Shown here: piece after piece, positions 8,804-18,373 of the stretch | Layout: each line of letters opens with the position of its first letter | Numbering within the stretch: position 1 is the stretch's first letter | Assembly (NCBI RefSeq): GCF_042676065.1 | Contig: NZ_JBHTJO010000001.1 | Location: 2,418,001 to 2,482,000 of the forward strand | DNA: 64,000 bases | From: Methyloligella solikamskensis | GTDB lineage: Bacteria; Pseudomonadota; Alphaproteobacteria; Rhizobiales; Methyloligellaceae | Direction: 5' to 3' | Notes under the pieces: generated by a model | What the model saw: only the letters and a program-made list of their open reading frames with translations | What the model was told of the DNA's origin: nothing | The model's database searches: none | Made by a program: the position numbers and the translations under genes

Positions 8804-9334
8804 ATGGCGATCTACGAGCTCGACGGCATCAGCCCCGAATTCCCCGAAGACGGCCTCTACTGGGTGGCTGAGACGGCGACCGCGGTGGGCAAGATCCGCA
8901 TGAAATCCGACACCAGCATCTGGTGGGGCTCGGTGCTGCGCGGCGACAATGAGTGGATCGAGATCGGCGAACGCTCGCAGATCCAGGACAATTCCACGGT
9001 GCATACGGACCCGGGTTTCCCCGTCACCATCGGGAAGGACTGCGTGATCGGCCATAACGTCGTGCTGCATGGCTGCACCATCGGCGACAACAGCTTGATC
9101 GGTATGGGGGCAATCGTCCTGAACGGCGCTAGAATAGGCAAGAATTGCCTGGTGGGCGCCGGCGCGCTGGTCACCGAAGGCAAGGAGTTTCCGGACAATT
9201 CGGTGATCCTCGGCGCACCGGCAAAGCAGATCCGCGAGGCGGATGCCAAGACCCGGGAGATGATTGCGCGGGGCGCCGATGTCTATGTGCGGCGCTGGAA
9301 GCAATATGCGAAGGGCTGCAAACGGATCGCTTGA
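8804..9334 (+). CDS. Gamma-class carbonic anhydrase / hexapeptide-repeat protein
   Basis: 176 residues from ATG 8804, preceded by AGGAG; a longer frame upstream is discarded. It forms a left-handed beta-helix from hexapeptide repeats, with zinc-ligand histidines in NSTVHTDP and GHNVVLHGC, the spacing seen in gamma carbonic anhydrases of the YrdA/CaiE/PaaY type. It may hydrate CO2, but many close homologues act as thioesterases or lack tested activity. It is monocistronic between convergent and divergent neighbours. Confidence 0.85.
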   Translation: MAIYELDGISPEFPEDGLYWVAETATAVGKIRMKSDTSIWWGSVLRGDNEWIEIGERSQIQDNSTVHTDPGFPVTIGKDCVIGHNVVLHGCTIGDNSLIGMGAIVLNGARIGKNCLVGAGALVTEGKEFPDNSVILGAPAKQIREADAKTREMIARGADVYVRRWKQYAKGCKRIA

Positions 9335-9385
9335 TGAAAAGCCGCCTGCGGAATGATCCGCAGGCTGCACTTCAAGTCTTATCGG

Positions 9386-9772
9386 CTATGGGGAACCAGA
9401 GCCCCAATCCGTTTGGCTTTGGGTCCCCGGCAGCTGCGGTTTCTCGCGACCGTATTTCTTGATCTCCTCCAGCACGAAATATTGGAGGATGCCCATCAGG
9501 GCCAGAAGCATACCGACCTTGCTCAGCGAGCCGACGAGTAGGTCTCTGAAAGCTTCGCTTCTGCTGCCATAGCCGATCATGATCAGCGCGAAGCTGGCGG
9601 AAAACAGCAATAGGCGTGTCACGAATTGCCGGCTGATATCATCCGCAACCAGACGCCGCTCCCGGAGCCTTTCCGCAAGCAGGTTGCTCCAGCTGTGGAA
9701 GAGATGATTCCCGACCCAACACATCACCACGGCGGACAGGCCGAGATAGATCGCGTCGTTGAGTGCCAACAT
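9386..9772 (-). CDS. Hypothetical membrane protein with three predicted helices
   Basis: 128 residues; hydrophobic segments at about residues 6-22, 50-70 and 80-100, with a basic-acidic loop (SNLLAERLRERRLVADDISRQ) between the first two and a hydrophilic tail. No family is recognised. It is convergent with the carbonic anhydrase gene. Confidence 0.6.
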   Translation of the reverse strand: MLALNDAIYLGLSAVVMCWVGNHLFHSWSNLLAERLRERRLVADDISRQFVTRLLLFSASFALIMIGYGSRSEAFRDLLVGSLSKVGMLLALMGILQYFVLEEIKKYGREKPQLPGTQSQTDWGSGSP

Positions 9773-9951
9773 CGTCTCTCTCCTTCACTGGCTAGGGTTG
9801 AAGCCCCATGCTTATGCTCCTATTGACTATAAGTCAATTGAGCCCCTGCTGCCAGAATGTCGCGGGGCATGCCGGGCGCGAGGCCCGGATCGATGCGCAA
9901 AATTCAGCATTGCGGCTTTGCATCGCAGCGCGAGCTGTTTAACTCAGACCG

Positions 9952-12900
9952 ATGACATCGCGCGGCAAATGGCAGTTCTTCATCGACCGGGGCGGCACCT
10001 TCACCGATATCGTGGCGCGGAGGCCCGACGGATCGCTGGTCACCGCGAAGCTGCTGTCGGAGAACCCCGAAGCCTATAAGGATGCCGCGATCGCCGGCAT
10101 CGCCGATATCATAGGCGTGTCGCGTGACGAACCGCTTGCCACCGGAAACATCGAGAGCGTGAAGATGGGGACCACGGTCGCCACCAACGCGCTGCTCGAG
10201 CGGAAGGGCGACCAGGTTCTGCTACTCACCAGCGAGGGCTTCGCCGATGCGCTGGAGATCGGCTATCAGGCGCGGCCCAAGATCTTCGCCCTGAATATCG
10301 AGAAGCCGTCGATGCTGTATGCGAGCGTGGCCGCCCTGCCCGAACGCGTCCGGGCCGACGGCACGGTGGAAACCCCGCTCGACATGGATGCGACGCGGGA
10401 GGCGCTCGAAGCGGCGAAAGCGGACGGCATCAACGCCGTCGCTATTCTCTTCATGCATTCCTATGCCCATCCCGCGCATGAGCGGCAGGCGGCGGATCTC
10501 GCCCGGGAGATGGGGTTCGCCCAAATCTCCGCCAGCCACAATGTCAGCCCTCTGGTGAAGCTGGTTGGCCGCGGCGACACGGCGGTTGTCGACGCCTATC
10601 TCTCTCCCCTGCTCCGCCGCTACGTGGCGCAGGTCGCTGATGCGCTGGATGCCAAGCCGGTTGGCACGGCTCCTTCACCTCTCCCCGCCGGGGAGAGGTC
10701 GGATGCGCAGCATCCGGGTGAGGGGGAGAAAAAGACCGGATCCGTCCCCCCTCACCCCNNNNNNNNNNNNNNNNNNNNNNNNNNNNNNNNNNNNNNNNNN
10801 NNNNNNNNNNNNNNNNNNNNNNNNNNNNNNNNNNNNNNNNNNNNNNNNNNNNNNNNNNNNNNNNNNNNNNNNNNNNNNNNNNNNNNNNNNNNNNNNNNNN
10901 NNNNNNNNNNNCAATCTTCCGGCGGGCTGACCTCCGCGGGGCTGTTTCAGGGCAAGGACGCGATCCTCTCCGGTCCGGCGGGCGGGGTGATAGGCGCAGT
11001 GGAGACGGCCAGAATCGCCGGCTACGACCAGGTGATCGGTTTCGACATGGGCGGCACCTCCACCGATGTCTGCCACTACGACGGCGCCTACGAGCGGAGC
11101 TTCGACAGCGAAGTCGCCGGGGTCCGCGTCCGTGCACCGATGATGCTGGTGCATACGGTGGCGGCCGGCGGCGGCTCGATCCTCGCTTACGACGGCGCGC
11201 GCTTCCGGGTGGGACCGGACTCCGCCGGCGCCGATCCGGGACCGGCCTCTTATCGCCGGGGCGGGCCGCTGACCATCACCGATGCGAACGTGATGACCGG
11301 CAAGCTGCTGCCCGACTACTTTCCGAAGATCTTCGGTCCCGGCCAGGACGAGGCTCTGGACGCTGGTTCGGTGCGCGAGGCCTTCTCCGCGCTTGCGGAC
11401 AAGGTCGGCGACGAGCGATCTCCTGAGAGCATCGCCGACGGCTTCATCCGCATCGGGGTGGAGAACATGGCGAACGCCATCAAGACCATCTCGGTCCAGC
11501 GCGGCCACGATGTCAGCAACTATCTGCTCAACTGCTTCGGCGGCGCGGGCGGGCAGCATGGCTGCCTGGTAGCCGATGCCCTCGGTATCGAGGCGGTGCT
11601 GATCCACCCCTTCTCTGGCCTGCTCTCGGCCTACGGCATCGGCCTGGCGGAGGTGCGCGCCGACCGCACCCATGCGGTGCTGGAAGCGCTCGACGCGGAC
11701 GGTTTGCGCAAGGCCTACGAGATCGCCGGCGACCTCAGGGACGAGGCCGTGGAGGAGCTCCTAGAGCAAGGTCTGGCTTCCGAGAATGTGCGCGTCACCT
11801 ACAAGCTGCAGCTCAGATACCTCGGAACGGACAGCTCCCTGGAGGTCGAGGCGCCAGCGCCATCCGAAGATACCAAAAGCGGAATCATTTCAGGGGCTGA
11901 AGACGGGGTCCTTGAGAAACTGATTCAGGGGTTCGAGGCGGCCCATCGCATGCGGTTCGGCTTCGTCAGCCCCGAAAAAGCCATCGAGATCGAGGCGATC
12001 GAGGTGGAAGCGGAAGGCGGCGGCGCCAAGCGCGACGAGCCGAGCCGAACCGTGACGGATAAGGCGCTCGCAGAGCCCGAGACGACCACCTCCGTCTTCT
12101 CCGGCGGCGAGTGGCACGACACCCCGGTCTATGCCCGCGAACAGCTCAAGCCCGGTCAGTCGCTGCCCGGTCCTGCCCTGATAATCGAGGACCATCAGAC
12201 CGTCGTGGTCGAGCCCGGCTGGCAGGCGATACTCACGGAGAAGGATCATCTGCTGCTGACCAAGATCGCGGAGAGCGGCGGCGAAGATGTCGGCACGGAA
12301 GCCGATCCGGTGATGCTGGAGGTGTTCAACAACCTCTTCACCTCGGTCGCAGAGCAGATGGGCTATGCGCTGCAGAACACGGCGCGCTCGGTGAACATCA
12401 AAGAGCGGCTCGACTTCTCCTGCGCGATCTTCGACGCGGACGGCGGGCTGGTGGCAAACGCGCCCCATATCCCGGTTCATCTCGGCTCCATGGACCGGAG
12501 CGTGGAGACGGTGATCCGCGAGCTGGGCGATCAGCTCAAGCCCGGCGACGTCACCATGCTGAACGCGCCTTACAATGGCGGCACCCACCTTCCCGACATC
12601 ACGGTGGTCACACCGGTCTTCGATGAAGCGGGCGAGGCGATCTTGTTCTACGTGGCGAGCCGCGGCCACCATTCCGACGTGGGCGGCATCGCACCAGGCT
12701 CCATGAGCCCCAATGCCACGACCATCGAGGAGGAAGGGGTTTATGTCGACCCGTTCAAGCTAGTGGCGGACGGGGCGTTCCTGGAGGAGGACGTGCATCG
12801 CCTGCTGACCGAGGCTTGCTACCCGGCGCGGAACCCTGAGCAGAATATCGCCGACCTGAAGGCGCAAGTTGCCGCGAATGAGAAAGGCGTGCAGGAGCTC

Positions 12901-13830
12901 CGGAAGCTGGTCGGCCAGTTCGGGCTCGACGTGGTCGAGGCCTATATGGGCCATGTGCAGGACAATGCCGCGCAAAGCGTCGAGCAGGTCATCGCCAAGC
13001 TGGAGCCCGGCGAGTTCTCCGTCCAGACCGATCAGGGCAGCACCATCAAGGTCGCCATCTCGGTGGACAAGGAGGCGCGGCGCGCCGCCGTCGACTTCAC
13101 AGGCACGAGCGAACAGCGGAACGACAATTTCAACGCGCCGGAGCCCATCACCCGCGCCGCCGTGCTCTATGTCTTCCGCACCCTGGTGGACGACGATATC
13201 CCGCTCAACTCCGGCTGCCTTCGTCCCATTGAGATCATCGTGCCCGACGGCTCCATGCTGAAGCCGGTTCATCCGGCCGCGGTGGTGGCCGGCAATGTGG
13301 AGACCAGCCAGCAGATCGTGAATTGCCTCTATGGGGCGCTGGGGGTGCTCGGCTCGGCCCAGGGCACCATGAACAACCTCACCTTCGGCAACGGGCGCTA
13401 TCAGTATTACGAGACGATCTGCTCCGGCGCGCCGGCGGGGCCAGACTTCAACGGGGCGGCCGCGGTGCAGACCCATATGACAAACTCACGGCTCACCGAT
13501 CCGGAAGTGCTGGAGCTGCGCTATCCGGTGTTGCTGGAAGAGTTCTCCATCCGCCGCGGCTCGGGCGGCGCCGGCAAACATAGTGCCGGCGACGGCACGA
13601 AACGGGTGATCCGCTTCCTGGAGGAGATGGATTGCGCGATTCTGTCGGGCGCGCGGACCGTGCCGCCCTTTGGCACGGATGGCGGCGCGCCGGGCGAAAC
13701 GGGTGCGAATTCTGTCCGGCGAAACTCCGGCGATTTCGAATCCTTACGGGCCTGCGATCAGACGGTGCTTGCGCCCGGCGAGGCGATCGTCATCAAGACG
13801 CCGACCGGCGGCGGGTTCGGGAAAGCCTGA
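9952..13830 (+). CDS. 5-oxoprolinase / hydantoinase HyuA-HyuB fusion, interrupted by an assembly gap
   Basis: About 1290 residues, the length of ATP-dependent 5-oxoprolinase (OplAH-type), which opens pyroglutamate to glutamate. The N-terminal HyuA half begins FFIDRGGTFTDIVAR and contains LSGPAGGVIGAVETA and GFDMGGTSTDVCHY (ATPase-fold phosphate loops). The HyuB half starts near DPVMLEVFNNLFTSVAEQMGYALQ and ends RRGSGGAGKHSAGDGTKR...TPTGGGFGK. A 153-N gap (10759-10911) sits just before QSSGGLT, and the preceding ~35 codons encode a palindromic repeat not normal for the family. If the gap length is right, the frame is kept across it. Confidence 0.9.
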   Translation: MTSRGKWQFFIDRGGTFTDIVARRPDGSLVTAKLLSENPEAYKDAAIAGIADIIGVSRDEPLATGNIESVKMGTTVATNALLERKGDQVLLLTSEGFADALEIGYQARPKIFALNIEKPSMLYASVAALPERVRADGTVETPLDMDATREALEAAKADGINAVAILFMHSYAHPAHERQAADLAREMGFAQISASHNVSPLVKLVGRGDTAVVDAYLSPLLRRYVAQVADALDAKPVGTAPSPLPAGERSDAQHPGEGEKKTGSVPPHPXXXXXXXXXXXXXXXXXXXXXXXXXXXXXXXXXXXXXXXXXXXXXXXXXXXQSSGGLTSAGLFQGKDAILSGPAGGVIGAVETARIAGYDQVIGFDMGGTSTDVCHYDGAYERSFDSEVAGVRVRAPMMLVHTVAAGGGSILAYDGARFRVGPDSAGADPGPASYRRGGPLTITDANVMTGKLLPDYFPKIFGPGQDEALDAGSVREAFSALADKVGDERSPESIADGFIRIGVENMANAIKTISVQRGHDVSNYLLNCFGGAGGQHGCLVADALGIEAVLIHPFSGLLSAYGIGLAEVRADRTHAVLEALDADGLRKAYEIAGDLRDEAVEELLEQGLASENVRVTYKLQLRYLGTDSSLEVEAPAPSEDTKSGIISGAEDGVLEKLIQGFEAAHRMRFGFVSPEKAIEIEAIEVEAEGGGAKRDEPSRTVTDKALAEPETTTSVFSGGEWHDTPVYAREQLKPGQSLPGPALIIEDHQTVVVEPGWQAILTEKDHLLLTKIAESGGEDVGTEADPVMLEVFNNLFTSVAEQMGYALQNTARSVNIKERLDFSCAIFDADGGLVANAPHIPVHLGSMDRSVETVIRELGDQLKPGDVTMLNAPYNGGTHLPDITVVTPVFDEAGEAILFYVASRGHHSDVGGIAPGSMSPNATTIEEEGVYVDPFKLVADGAFLEEDVHRLLTEACYPARNPEQNIADLKAQVAANEKGVQELRKLVGQFGLDVVEAYMGHVQDNAAQSVEQVIAKLEPGEFSVQTDQGSTIKVAISVDKEARRAAVDFTGTSEQRNDNFNAPEPITRAAVLYVFRTLVDDDIPLNSGCLRPIEIIVPDGSMLKPVHPAAVVAGNVETSQQIVNCLYGALGVLGSAQGTMNNLTFGNGRYQYYETICSGAPAGPDFNGAAAVQTHMTNSRLTDPEVLELRYPVLLEEFSIRRGSGGAGKHSAGDGTKRVIRFLEEMDCAILSGARTVPPFGTDGGAPGETGANSVRRNSGDFESLRACDQTVLAPGEAIVIKTPTGGGFGKA
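10678..10758. repeat. Palindromic repeat (CCTCTCCCC family) inside the oxoprolinase frame
   Basis: CCTCTCCCC (10678-10686) pairs with GGGGAGAGG (10690-10698). GGATGC pairs with GCATCC (10701-10715), followed by GGGTGAGGGGG (10716-10726) and, inverted, CCCCCTCACCC (10747-10757), immediately before the N run. The same element occurs twice around the DUF559 gene at 23.2-23.6 kb. Here it lies in frame within a coding gene, encoding PSPLPAGER-like residues. The adjacent gap is probably the inverted second half that broke the assembly. Confidence 0.85.
10759..10911. other. Assembly gap (153 N)
   Basis: A run of 153 N within the oxoprolinase gene, directly abutting a palindromic repeat. The true length is unknown. 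Confidence 0.99.
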
Positions 13831-13832
13831 GT

Positions 13833-14216
13833 TCAGGGCGTCTGGACCGCCGTCACCTCCATAACGATCGGTGCGTGATGATGGACGGTCATGGCACCGA
13901 AGGGCGTTCCGAGCACAAGCACTTCCTTGCCCACCGCGCCCTGTAGCTGCTCGTGCATCTGGTCGTCCGCGCCGAAGATATGGACGGTCATGGCCGTATC
14001 GATCTGATCGTTCTCATCGTCGCCCGTGAGACATTCGGGCGCTTCGAGGTTCAGGATCAAAGCCGACTCGGGCCGGCCGGCGGCATCTTCGAATTCACCG
14101 GCTGAGATGACGCCGATCAACGTTTCATCGTCTCCTGCCTTGAGGCATCTGTCGGCGAAAGCCGGGCTGGCGAAAAGGCAGACGGCGGCGACGGTAAGTG
14201 CAAATGGCAAACGCAT
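13833..14216 (-). CDS. Exported DUF4431-like protein
   Basis: 127 residues with a signal peptide (MRLPFALTVAAVCLFASPAFA, cleavage after AFA near residue 21). The mature part ends VLGTPFGAMTVHHHAPIVM, closely resembling the GxLFGAxTxHHHTPVLL signature of DUF4431 proteins. It is periplasmic, and its function is unknown. It is convergent with the oxoprolinase gene, two bases from its stop. Confidence 0.78.
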   Translation of the reverse strand: MRLPFALTVAAVCLFASPAFADRCLKAGDDETLIGVISAGEFEDAAGRPESALILNLEAPECLTGDDENDQIDTAMTVHIFGADDQMHEQLQGAVGKEVLVLGTPFGAMTVHHHAPIVMEVTAVQTP

Positions 14217-14256
14217 AGAACCCCTCCCTGAAAACGCGTTGGCCGCAAGCTTAGCC

Positions 14257-14293
14257 GAAAAAACAAAAGGCGCGATGCCTAAGCATCACGCCT
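14257..14293 (-). terminator. Rho-independent terminator after the DUF2852 gene
   Basis: On the minus strand AGGCGTGATGC and GCATCGCGCCT (14268-14293) form a stem with a 4-base loop, followed by a T-rich tract (the A-rich stretch 14257-14267 on +). It ends transcription of the gene at 14339-14749 before the DUF4431 gene. Confidence 0.8.
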
Positions 14294-14338
14294 TTCGCCG
14301 AGTTGCCTCTCATGTCTTGGCTTTCGGAAGCCGCCAGA

Positions 14339-14749
14339 CTAGCTGGCCGGGTTCGGCTCCGAACCGCCGCGATTGCGCTCGGCCATGAACTGGTCGAACT
14401 CCGCCTTGTCGCGGGCTTCGCGCAGACGGGTGAGGAATGCGCGGAACTCTTCCGCCTCGTCCTCCAGCTTCTTCAGCGTCTCTTCGCGATACTCGTCGAA
14501 CGCGGCATTGCCAGTGGGACGGAAATGATTGGCCCGGCGTGCCCAGCGCTTGGCGCCGCACCCCCAGGTTTTCACCTCACGCTGCATATCGTTGCGCCAT
14601 GCGTCGCCACCAAAATTGCCCATTCTTCCGCTCCAAATCAGAAATGCCAGGACGCCGAGGCCGACCGGCCAAAACAGGATGAAGCTGACCACCATCAAGG
14701 TGATCCAGCCAGCCCGGCCATAGCCGTCCAAAGTCTCAATAACGTGCAT
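14339..14749 (-). CDS. DUF2852 membrane protein
   Basis: 136 residues. One or two hydrophobic segments near the N-terminus (ITLMVVSFILFWPVGLGVLA, about residues 16-40) are followed by WSGRMGNF and a charged helical C-terminus (FDEYREETLKKLEDEAEEF). This is the layout of DUF2852, a family largely confined to alphaproteobacteria. Its function is unknown. Confidence 0.8.
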   Translation of the reverse strand: MHVIETLDGYGRAGWITLMVVSFILFWPVGLGVLAFLIWSGRMGNFGGDAWRNDMQREVKTWGCGAKRWARRANHFRPTGNAAFDEYREETLKKLEDEAEEFRAFLTRLREARDKAEFDQFMAERNRGGSEPNPAS

Positions 14750-14945
14750 TGGGGACCCTTCTCTCAGTGTGAATGTTATTCACATTTACATTAGATGGTA
14801 CGGCAGGGCCGCAAGTCAAGAGCGCATCGAATGGCGAGGTGCGGATTTACCGTGCCGCTCACGCGCGGTTGCAAAGAGATTGTAAACCTCGTTCCCCTTA
14901 GATAGTGGCTACGGGGAATTTCCAAAGGTCTAGAGCGTTAAAATC

Positions 14946-15719
14946 GTGACGATTTTCGCCTCAAAAGCCCGCGCGGCCGCAATTGCAGGCATCGTGCTTC
15001 TGATGAGCGCCCTTATTGCGGCGCCCGCGATCGCACGTCTGGGCGACAACGATCCGCATCGCGCCGTCTCCCGCGCCCACCAGATGCCGGTGCAGGGCAT
15101 CGACGTGTCCCAGTGGCAGGGCGACATTGATTGGAACCAGGTGCGCCAGGCCGGAATCGACTTCGCCTATATCAAGGCGACCGAGGGCGGCGACCATCTC
15201 GACCCGAAATTCTTGCAGAACTGGTATGGGGCGAAGCGGGCGGGTATCCCGCGCGGCGCCTATCACTTCGTTTATTGGTGCCGCCCGGCTCACGAGCAGG
15301 CCCTGTGGTTCATGCTGAACGTGCCGAACGATCCGGACGCCCTGCCCCCGGTGCTGGATCTGGAGTGGAACGGTCATTCGAAGACCTGCCCCCACAAGAT
15401 CTCCAAGCAGAAGGCGCTGGAGAAAATCCGCATCATCCTGCGCGCCATGGAGGTGCATACGGGGATGCGGCCGGTGATCTATACCGACCCGGGTTTCTAC
15501 CCGGACGTGCTGCATGGCGAGCTCGACGTCTATCCCTTTTGGGTCCGCTCCACGGCAGCCGAACCTCACAAGATCTATCCCGGGCGGAAGTGGTCGTTCT
15601 GGCAGTTCACCACGACGGGCAGCGTGCCGGGCATTCGCGGCAATGTGGACCGCAACGCGTTCAACGGGAACAAGGCGGCCTGGGGCCGGGTACTCCAATC
15701 GATCCAGGCGGCGAAGTAG
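14946..15719 (+). CDS. Exported GH25 lysozyme-like muramidase
   Basis: 257 residues from a GTG start, with a signal sequence (about residues 8-30, ending AAPAIA). The GH25 TIM-barrel motifs are GIDVSQWQGDIDW, FAYIKATEGGDH, RGAYHFVYW, the catalytic DXE in PPVLDLEW, and GRKWSFWQFTTTGSVPG. It hydrolyses the MurNAc-GlcNAc bond of peptidoglycan, probably in the periplasm or envelope. It appears monocistronic, and a short hairpin separates it from the convergent TetR gene. Confidence 0.9.
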   Translation: MTIFASKARAAAIAGIVLLMSALIAAPAIARLGDNDPHRAVSRAHQMPVQGIDVSQWQGDIDWNQVRQAGIDFAYIKATEGGDHLDPKFLQNWYGAKRAGIPRGAYHFVYWCRPAHEQALWFMLNVPNDPDALPPVLDLEWNGHSKTCPHKISKQKALEKIRIILRAMEVHTGMRPVIYTDPGFYPDVLHGELDVYPFWVRSTAAEPHKIYPGRKWSFWQFTTTGSVPGIRGNVDRNAFNGNKAAWGRVLQSIQAAK

Positions 15720-15740
15720 CGCCGTAGCTCTTAGCGGCGC
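15719..15740. terminator. Short bidirectional hairpin between convergent genes
   Basis: GCGCCG (15719-15724) and CGGCGC (15735-15740) can pair across the 21-bp gap between the lysozyme and TetR stop codons. There is no T tract, so termination is only possible, not clear. Confidence 0.35.
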
Positions 15741-16388
15741 CTAAGCCGTGCCGCCGGGGCTCCCCTCCCCCAGAACACCGAGTCCTTTCAGATAGATAAG
15801 TAGACCGCTTTCGAGCACCTCCTCGGGGCTCACAGGCAGCTTTTTGTGCTCGCCGCGGGCCTCAGAGAGCAGCGTCGCGACCCCATGGGCGAGCGCCCAG
15901 ATATGGAGCGAGACGAGGCGGAGCGGCGGGCGCTCTCCGGCCGGCAGGTTCTTGCAGAGCTCAGCGGTGGCCTTCTGGAGAATATTGAAAGCGGCATCGG
16001 CAGCCGGGATGTCCTCCAGCTCCTTACCGTTCTCGCCGACCGTCTGAAACATCACCGCGTAGGCGGCCGGCTCTTTGCGCGCGAAGGTGAGATAGGCGCG
16101 GCCGAGATTTTCAAAGGCCTGGAGCGGCGTCGGCCGTCCGTTGTCCCAGGCGATCTCGAGCTGGGCGGCAAAGCGTTCGAAGCCTGTGCGGGCGACCTCC
16201 GAAAGCAGCGCATCGCGATCCCGGAAATGGCGATAGGGCGCGGCGGGACTCACGCCGGCAAGGCGCGCCGCCTCCGCCAAGCTGAAGCCGAGAGGCCCGT
16301 GCTGCTCGATCAGCTTTCGCGCCGCATCGAGCAGGACCTGCCTCAGATTGCCGTGATGATAGCCGCGTCCGCGATCAGGAGGTGCCAT
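15741..16388 (-). CDS. TetR-family transcriptional regulator
   Basis: 215 residues. The N-terminal helix-turn-helix is GFSLAEAARLAGVSPAAPYRHFRDRDALLSEVA (about residues 34-66), and the helical C-terminal domain (AYLTFARKEPAAYAVMFQ) is of the type found in TetR proteins with a WHG C-domain. Ligand and targets are unknown. It is divergent from the cation antiporter gene at 16553, which is a plausible target. Confidence 0.88.
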   Translation of the reverse strand: MAPPDRGRGYHHGNLRQVLLDAARKLIEQHGPLGFSLAEAARLAGVSPAAPYRHFRDRDALLSEVARTGFERFAAQLEIAWDNGRPTPLQAFENLGRAYLTFARKEPAAYAVMFQTVGENGKELEDIPAADAAFNILQKATAELCKNLPAGERPPLRLVSLHIWALAHGVATLLSEARGEHKKLPVSPEEVLESGLLIYLKGLGVLGEGSPGGTA

Positions 16389-16552
16389 GTGAATGGCTTT
16401 TACTTGAAGCCGTTAGGCTTCGCCAGCCGCTTGCGCAGGGGCGGCGCCCTTCCCCGTAAAGTCGGCAGAAACCAACGGCCTGGATTGTTCATCGTTTGAA
16501 AGAGCCGTTATGCAAGAGATGCGGGGCTGAAAGAAGCGATTCGGGGGACCCC

Positions 16553-17775
16553 ATGGCAAAGAAAGAGAAAGCACCGGAGAAGGATTCCTTCTCCGACTCG
16601 CTGGCCGCATCCATAACCCAGGGCGGTCCGGCAGCGGTGGGGCTCGCGACTGTCGTCCTGGTCGTGCTGTTTCAGGATTTCCTCTTCGGCGACCTCTCCA
16701 ACCTGGCGTTCACCTCGGCGGTCTTCCTTGGCCTGTTCGCCGTGATGATCTGGTGCGCCTTCGGTGTGCTGCGGCACGCGGAGGCGATCGCGGTCATTCT
16801 TGGCGAACCTTATGGCACCCTGGTACTGACCGTCGCGGTGACGGTGATCGAGGTGACGCTGCTGGTCACCATCATGTTGCACGGGGACAGCAATCCGACG
16901 CTTGCCCGGGACACCATGTTCGCCACGCTGATGCTGGTGCTGAACGGTATGATCGGCGGGGCGCTGCTGATCGGCGGGCTGCGCTATCANNNNNNNNNNN
17001 NNNNNNNNNNNNNNNNNNNNNNNNNNNNNNNNNNNNNNNNNNNNNNNNNNNNNNNNNNNNNNNNNNNNNNNNNNNNNNNNNNNNNNNNNNNNNNNNNNNN
17101 NNNNNNNNNNNNNNNNNNNNNNNNNNNNNNNNNNNNNNNNNNNNNNNNNNNNNNNNNNNNNNNNNNNNNNNNNNNNCGATGATCTTCGCGGCAATCGCCG
17201 CGGCTTTCTACACGGTCTTCCTGGCCATCCAGACGACGCGGCACCAAGCCTTCTTCGCCCAGCCCGTGCCGGAGGACGCCGAGGAGGATGCGCTGGCGCC
17301 GGTGATCCGGGAATCGGAGTCTCACGGGCTGCTGTTTCACATCCCCATGCTGCTGGTTACCCTGCTGCCCATCGTAATCCTCGCCGAGTATCTCGCCGTG
17401 ATCATCGATTTCGGAATCGAGAAGAACGATCTTCCGGACGCGCTGGGCGGTATTGTGGTGGCCTTGATCGTGCTGACGCCGGAAGGGCTGACCGCCATGC
17501 GCGCCGCGGCGAACAACAAGCTGCAGCGCTCGGTCAATGTCTGCCTCGGCTCCTCCCTCGCAACCCTCGGGTTGACCATCCCGGCAGTGCTCGTCGTGGG
17601 GCTGATCGCCAACACGGATATCCATCTCGGCCTCACCGGGCTGGAGACGGTACTCCTGGTACTGACCCTCGGGCTTGCGGCGCTCACCTTCGGCGGCGTG
17701 CGGACCACGGTGTTGCAAGGGCTGGTGCATCTGTTGATGTTCGCCTGTTATCTTGTGCTGGTGTTCAGTCCCTGA
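16553..17775 (+). CDS. Ca2+/cation:proton antiporter, ChaA (CaCA) type, interrupted by an assembly gap
   Basis: The N-terminal part starts at ATG 16553 after GGGGGA and carries several membrane helices with the acidic LVLTVAVTVIEVTLLVTIM motif. After the gap the C-terminal part has VLTPEGLTAMRAAANNKLQRSVNVCLGSSLATLGLTIP, a ChaA/Cax signature. The two parts are in different frames across the 187-N run, most simply because the gap length is an estimate. It exchanges cytoplasmic Ca2+ or Na+/K+ for protons at the inner membrane. A true frameshift cannot be excluded. Confidence 0.85.
16990..17176. other. Assembly gap (187 N)
   Basis: A run of 187 N in the middle of the antiporter gene. Flanking coding frames disagree, so the length is not exact or a frameshift lies inside. 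Confidence 0.99.
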
Positions 17776-17797
17776 CGTTTTGCGAGGTCAGTCGCAC

Positions 17798-18343
17798 TTG
17801 ACGAAACCTATCCAGCCTCCGGCCTCCCCGGAGCAACCCACACGGCGCCGCCGCAAGCGGGGCGCGCCGACGCCGGCCCTGCATATCGGCTGGCGGGAGT
17901 GGGTCGGTCTGCCCGAGCTGGGCGTTCCCATGGTCAAAGCGAAGATCGACACCGGCGCGCGGACCAGCGCGATCCACGCCTGGAAGATGGAGCCGTTCCA
18001 GCGGGACGGTCAGATCTGGCTGCGGTTTGAGCTCCATCCGGAGCAGCGCAGCAAACAGGGCGCCGTCACCTGCGAAGCGCCGGTGGTCGACCGCCGACAA
18101 GTGAAGAGCTCCGGCGGCCACGTGACGAACCGCTATGTCATCAGGACGACACTTACCCTTGGAACGGGGAGCTGGCCGATCGAGTTGACACTCACCAACC
18201 GGGACCAAATGGGGTTCCGGATGCTGCTCGGTCGAACCGCGCTCAAACATGGTGTGCTCATTGACCCGGCGCGCTCGTTCCTGGCAAGTGCCGACCTTGT
18301 TCCGCCGCGCCGGAGACCGCGCTCGAAACCGCCCTCCGATTAA
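17798..18343 (+). CDS. rimB: RimB-like retropepsin-type protease (ATP-dependent zinc protease family)
   Basis: About 181 residues from a TTG start at 17798 preceded by GAGGT; a longer TTG-initiated frame overlaps the antiporter end. The motifs VKAKIDTGARTSAIHA (aspartic protease-like DTGA) and FRMLLGRTALKHGVLIDP match PF05618 proteins. In pseudomonads the homologue RimB is encoded with RimK and stimulates its ribosomal S6 glutamylation. It sits 30 bp before rimK in the same direction, supporting that role. No rimA-like gene is seen. Confidence 0.8.
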   Translation: MTKPIQPPASPEQPTRRRRKRGAPTPALHIGWREWVGLPELGVPMVKAKIDTGARTSAIHAWKMEPFQRDGQIWLRFELHPEQRSKQGAVTCEAPVVDRRQVKSSGGHVTNRYVIRTTLTLGTGSWPIELTLTNRDQMGFRMLLGRTALKHGVLIDPARSFLASADLVPPRRRPRSKPPSD

Positions 18344-18373
18344 CCCACTCACCCCACTTCCACGAGGCCTTCG

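Noticed and set aside
16553..17775. Antiporter as a frameshifted pseudogene
   Set aside because: The frame change falls in an N run of estimated length, so a broken gene is not demonstrated.
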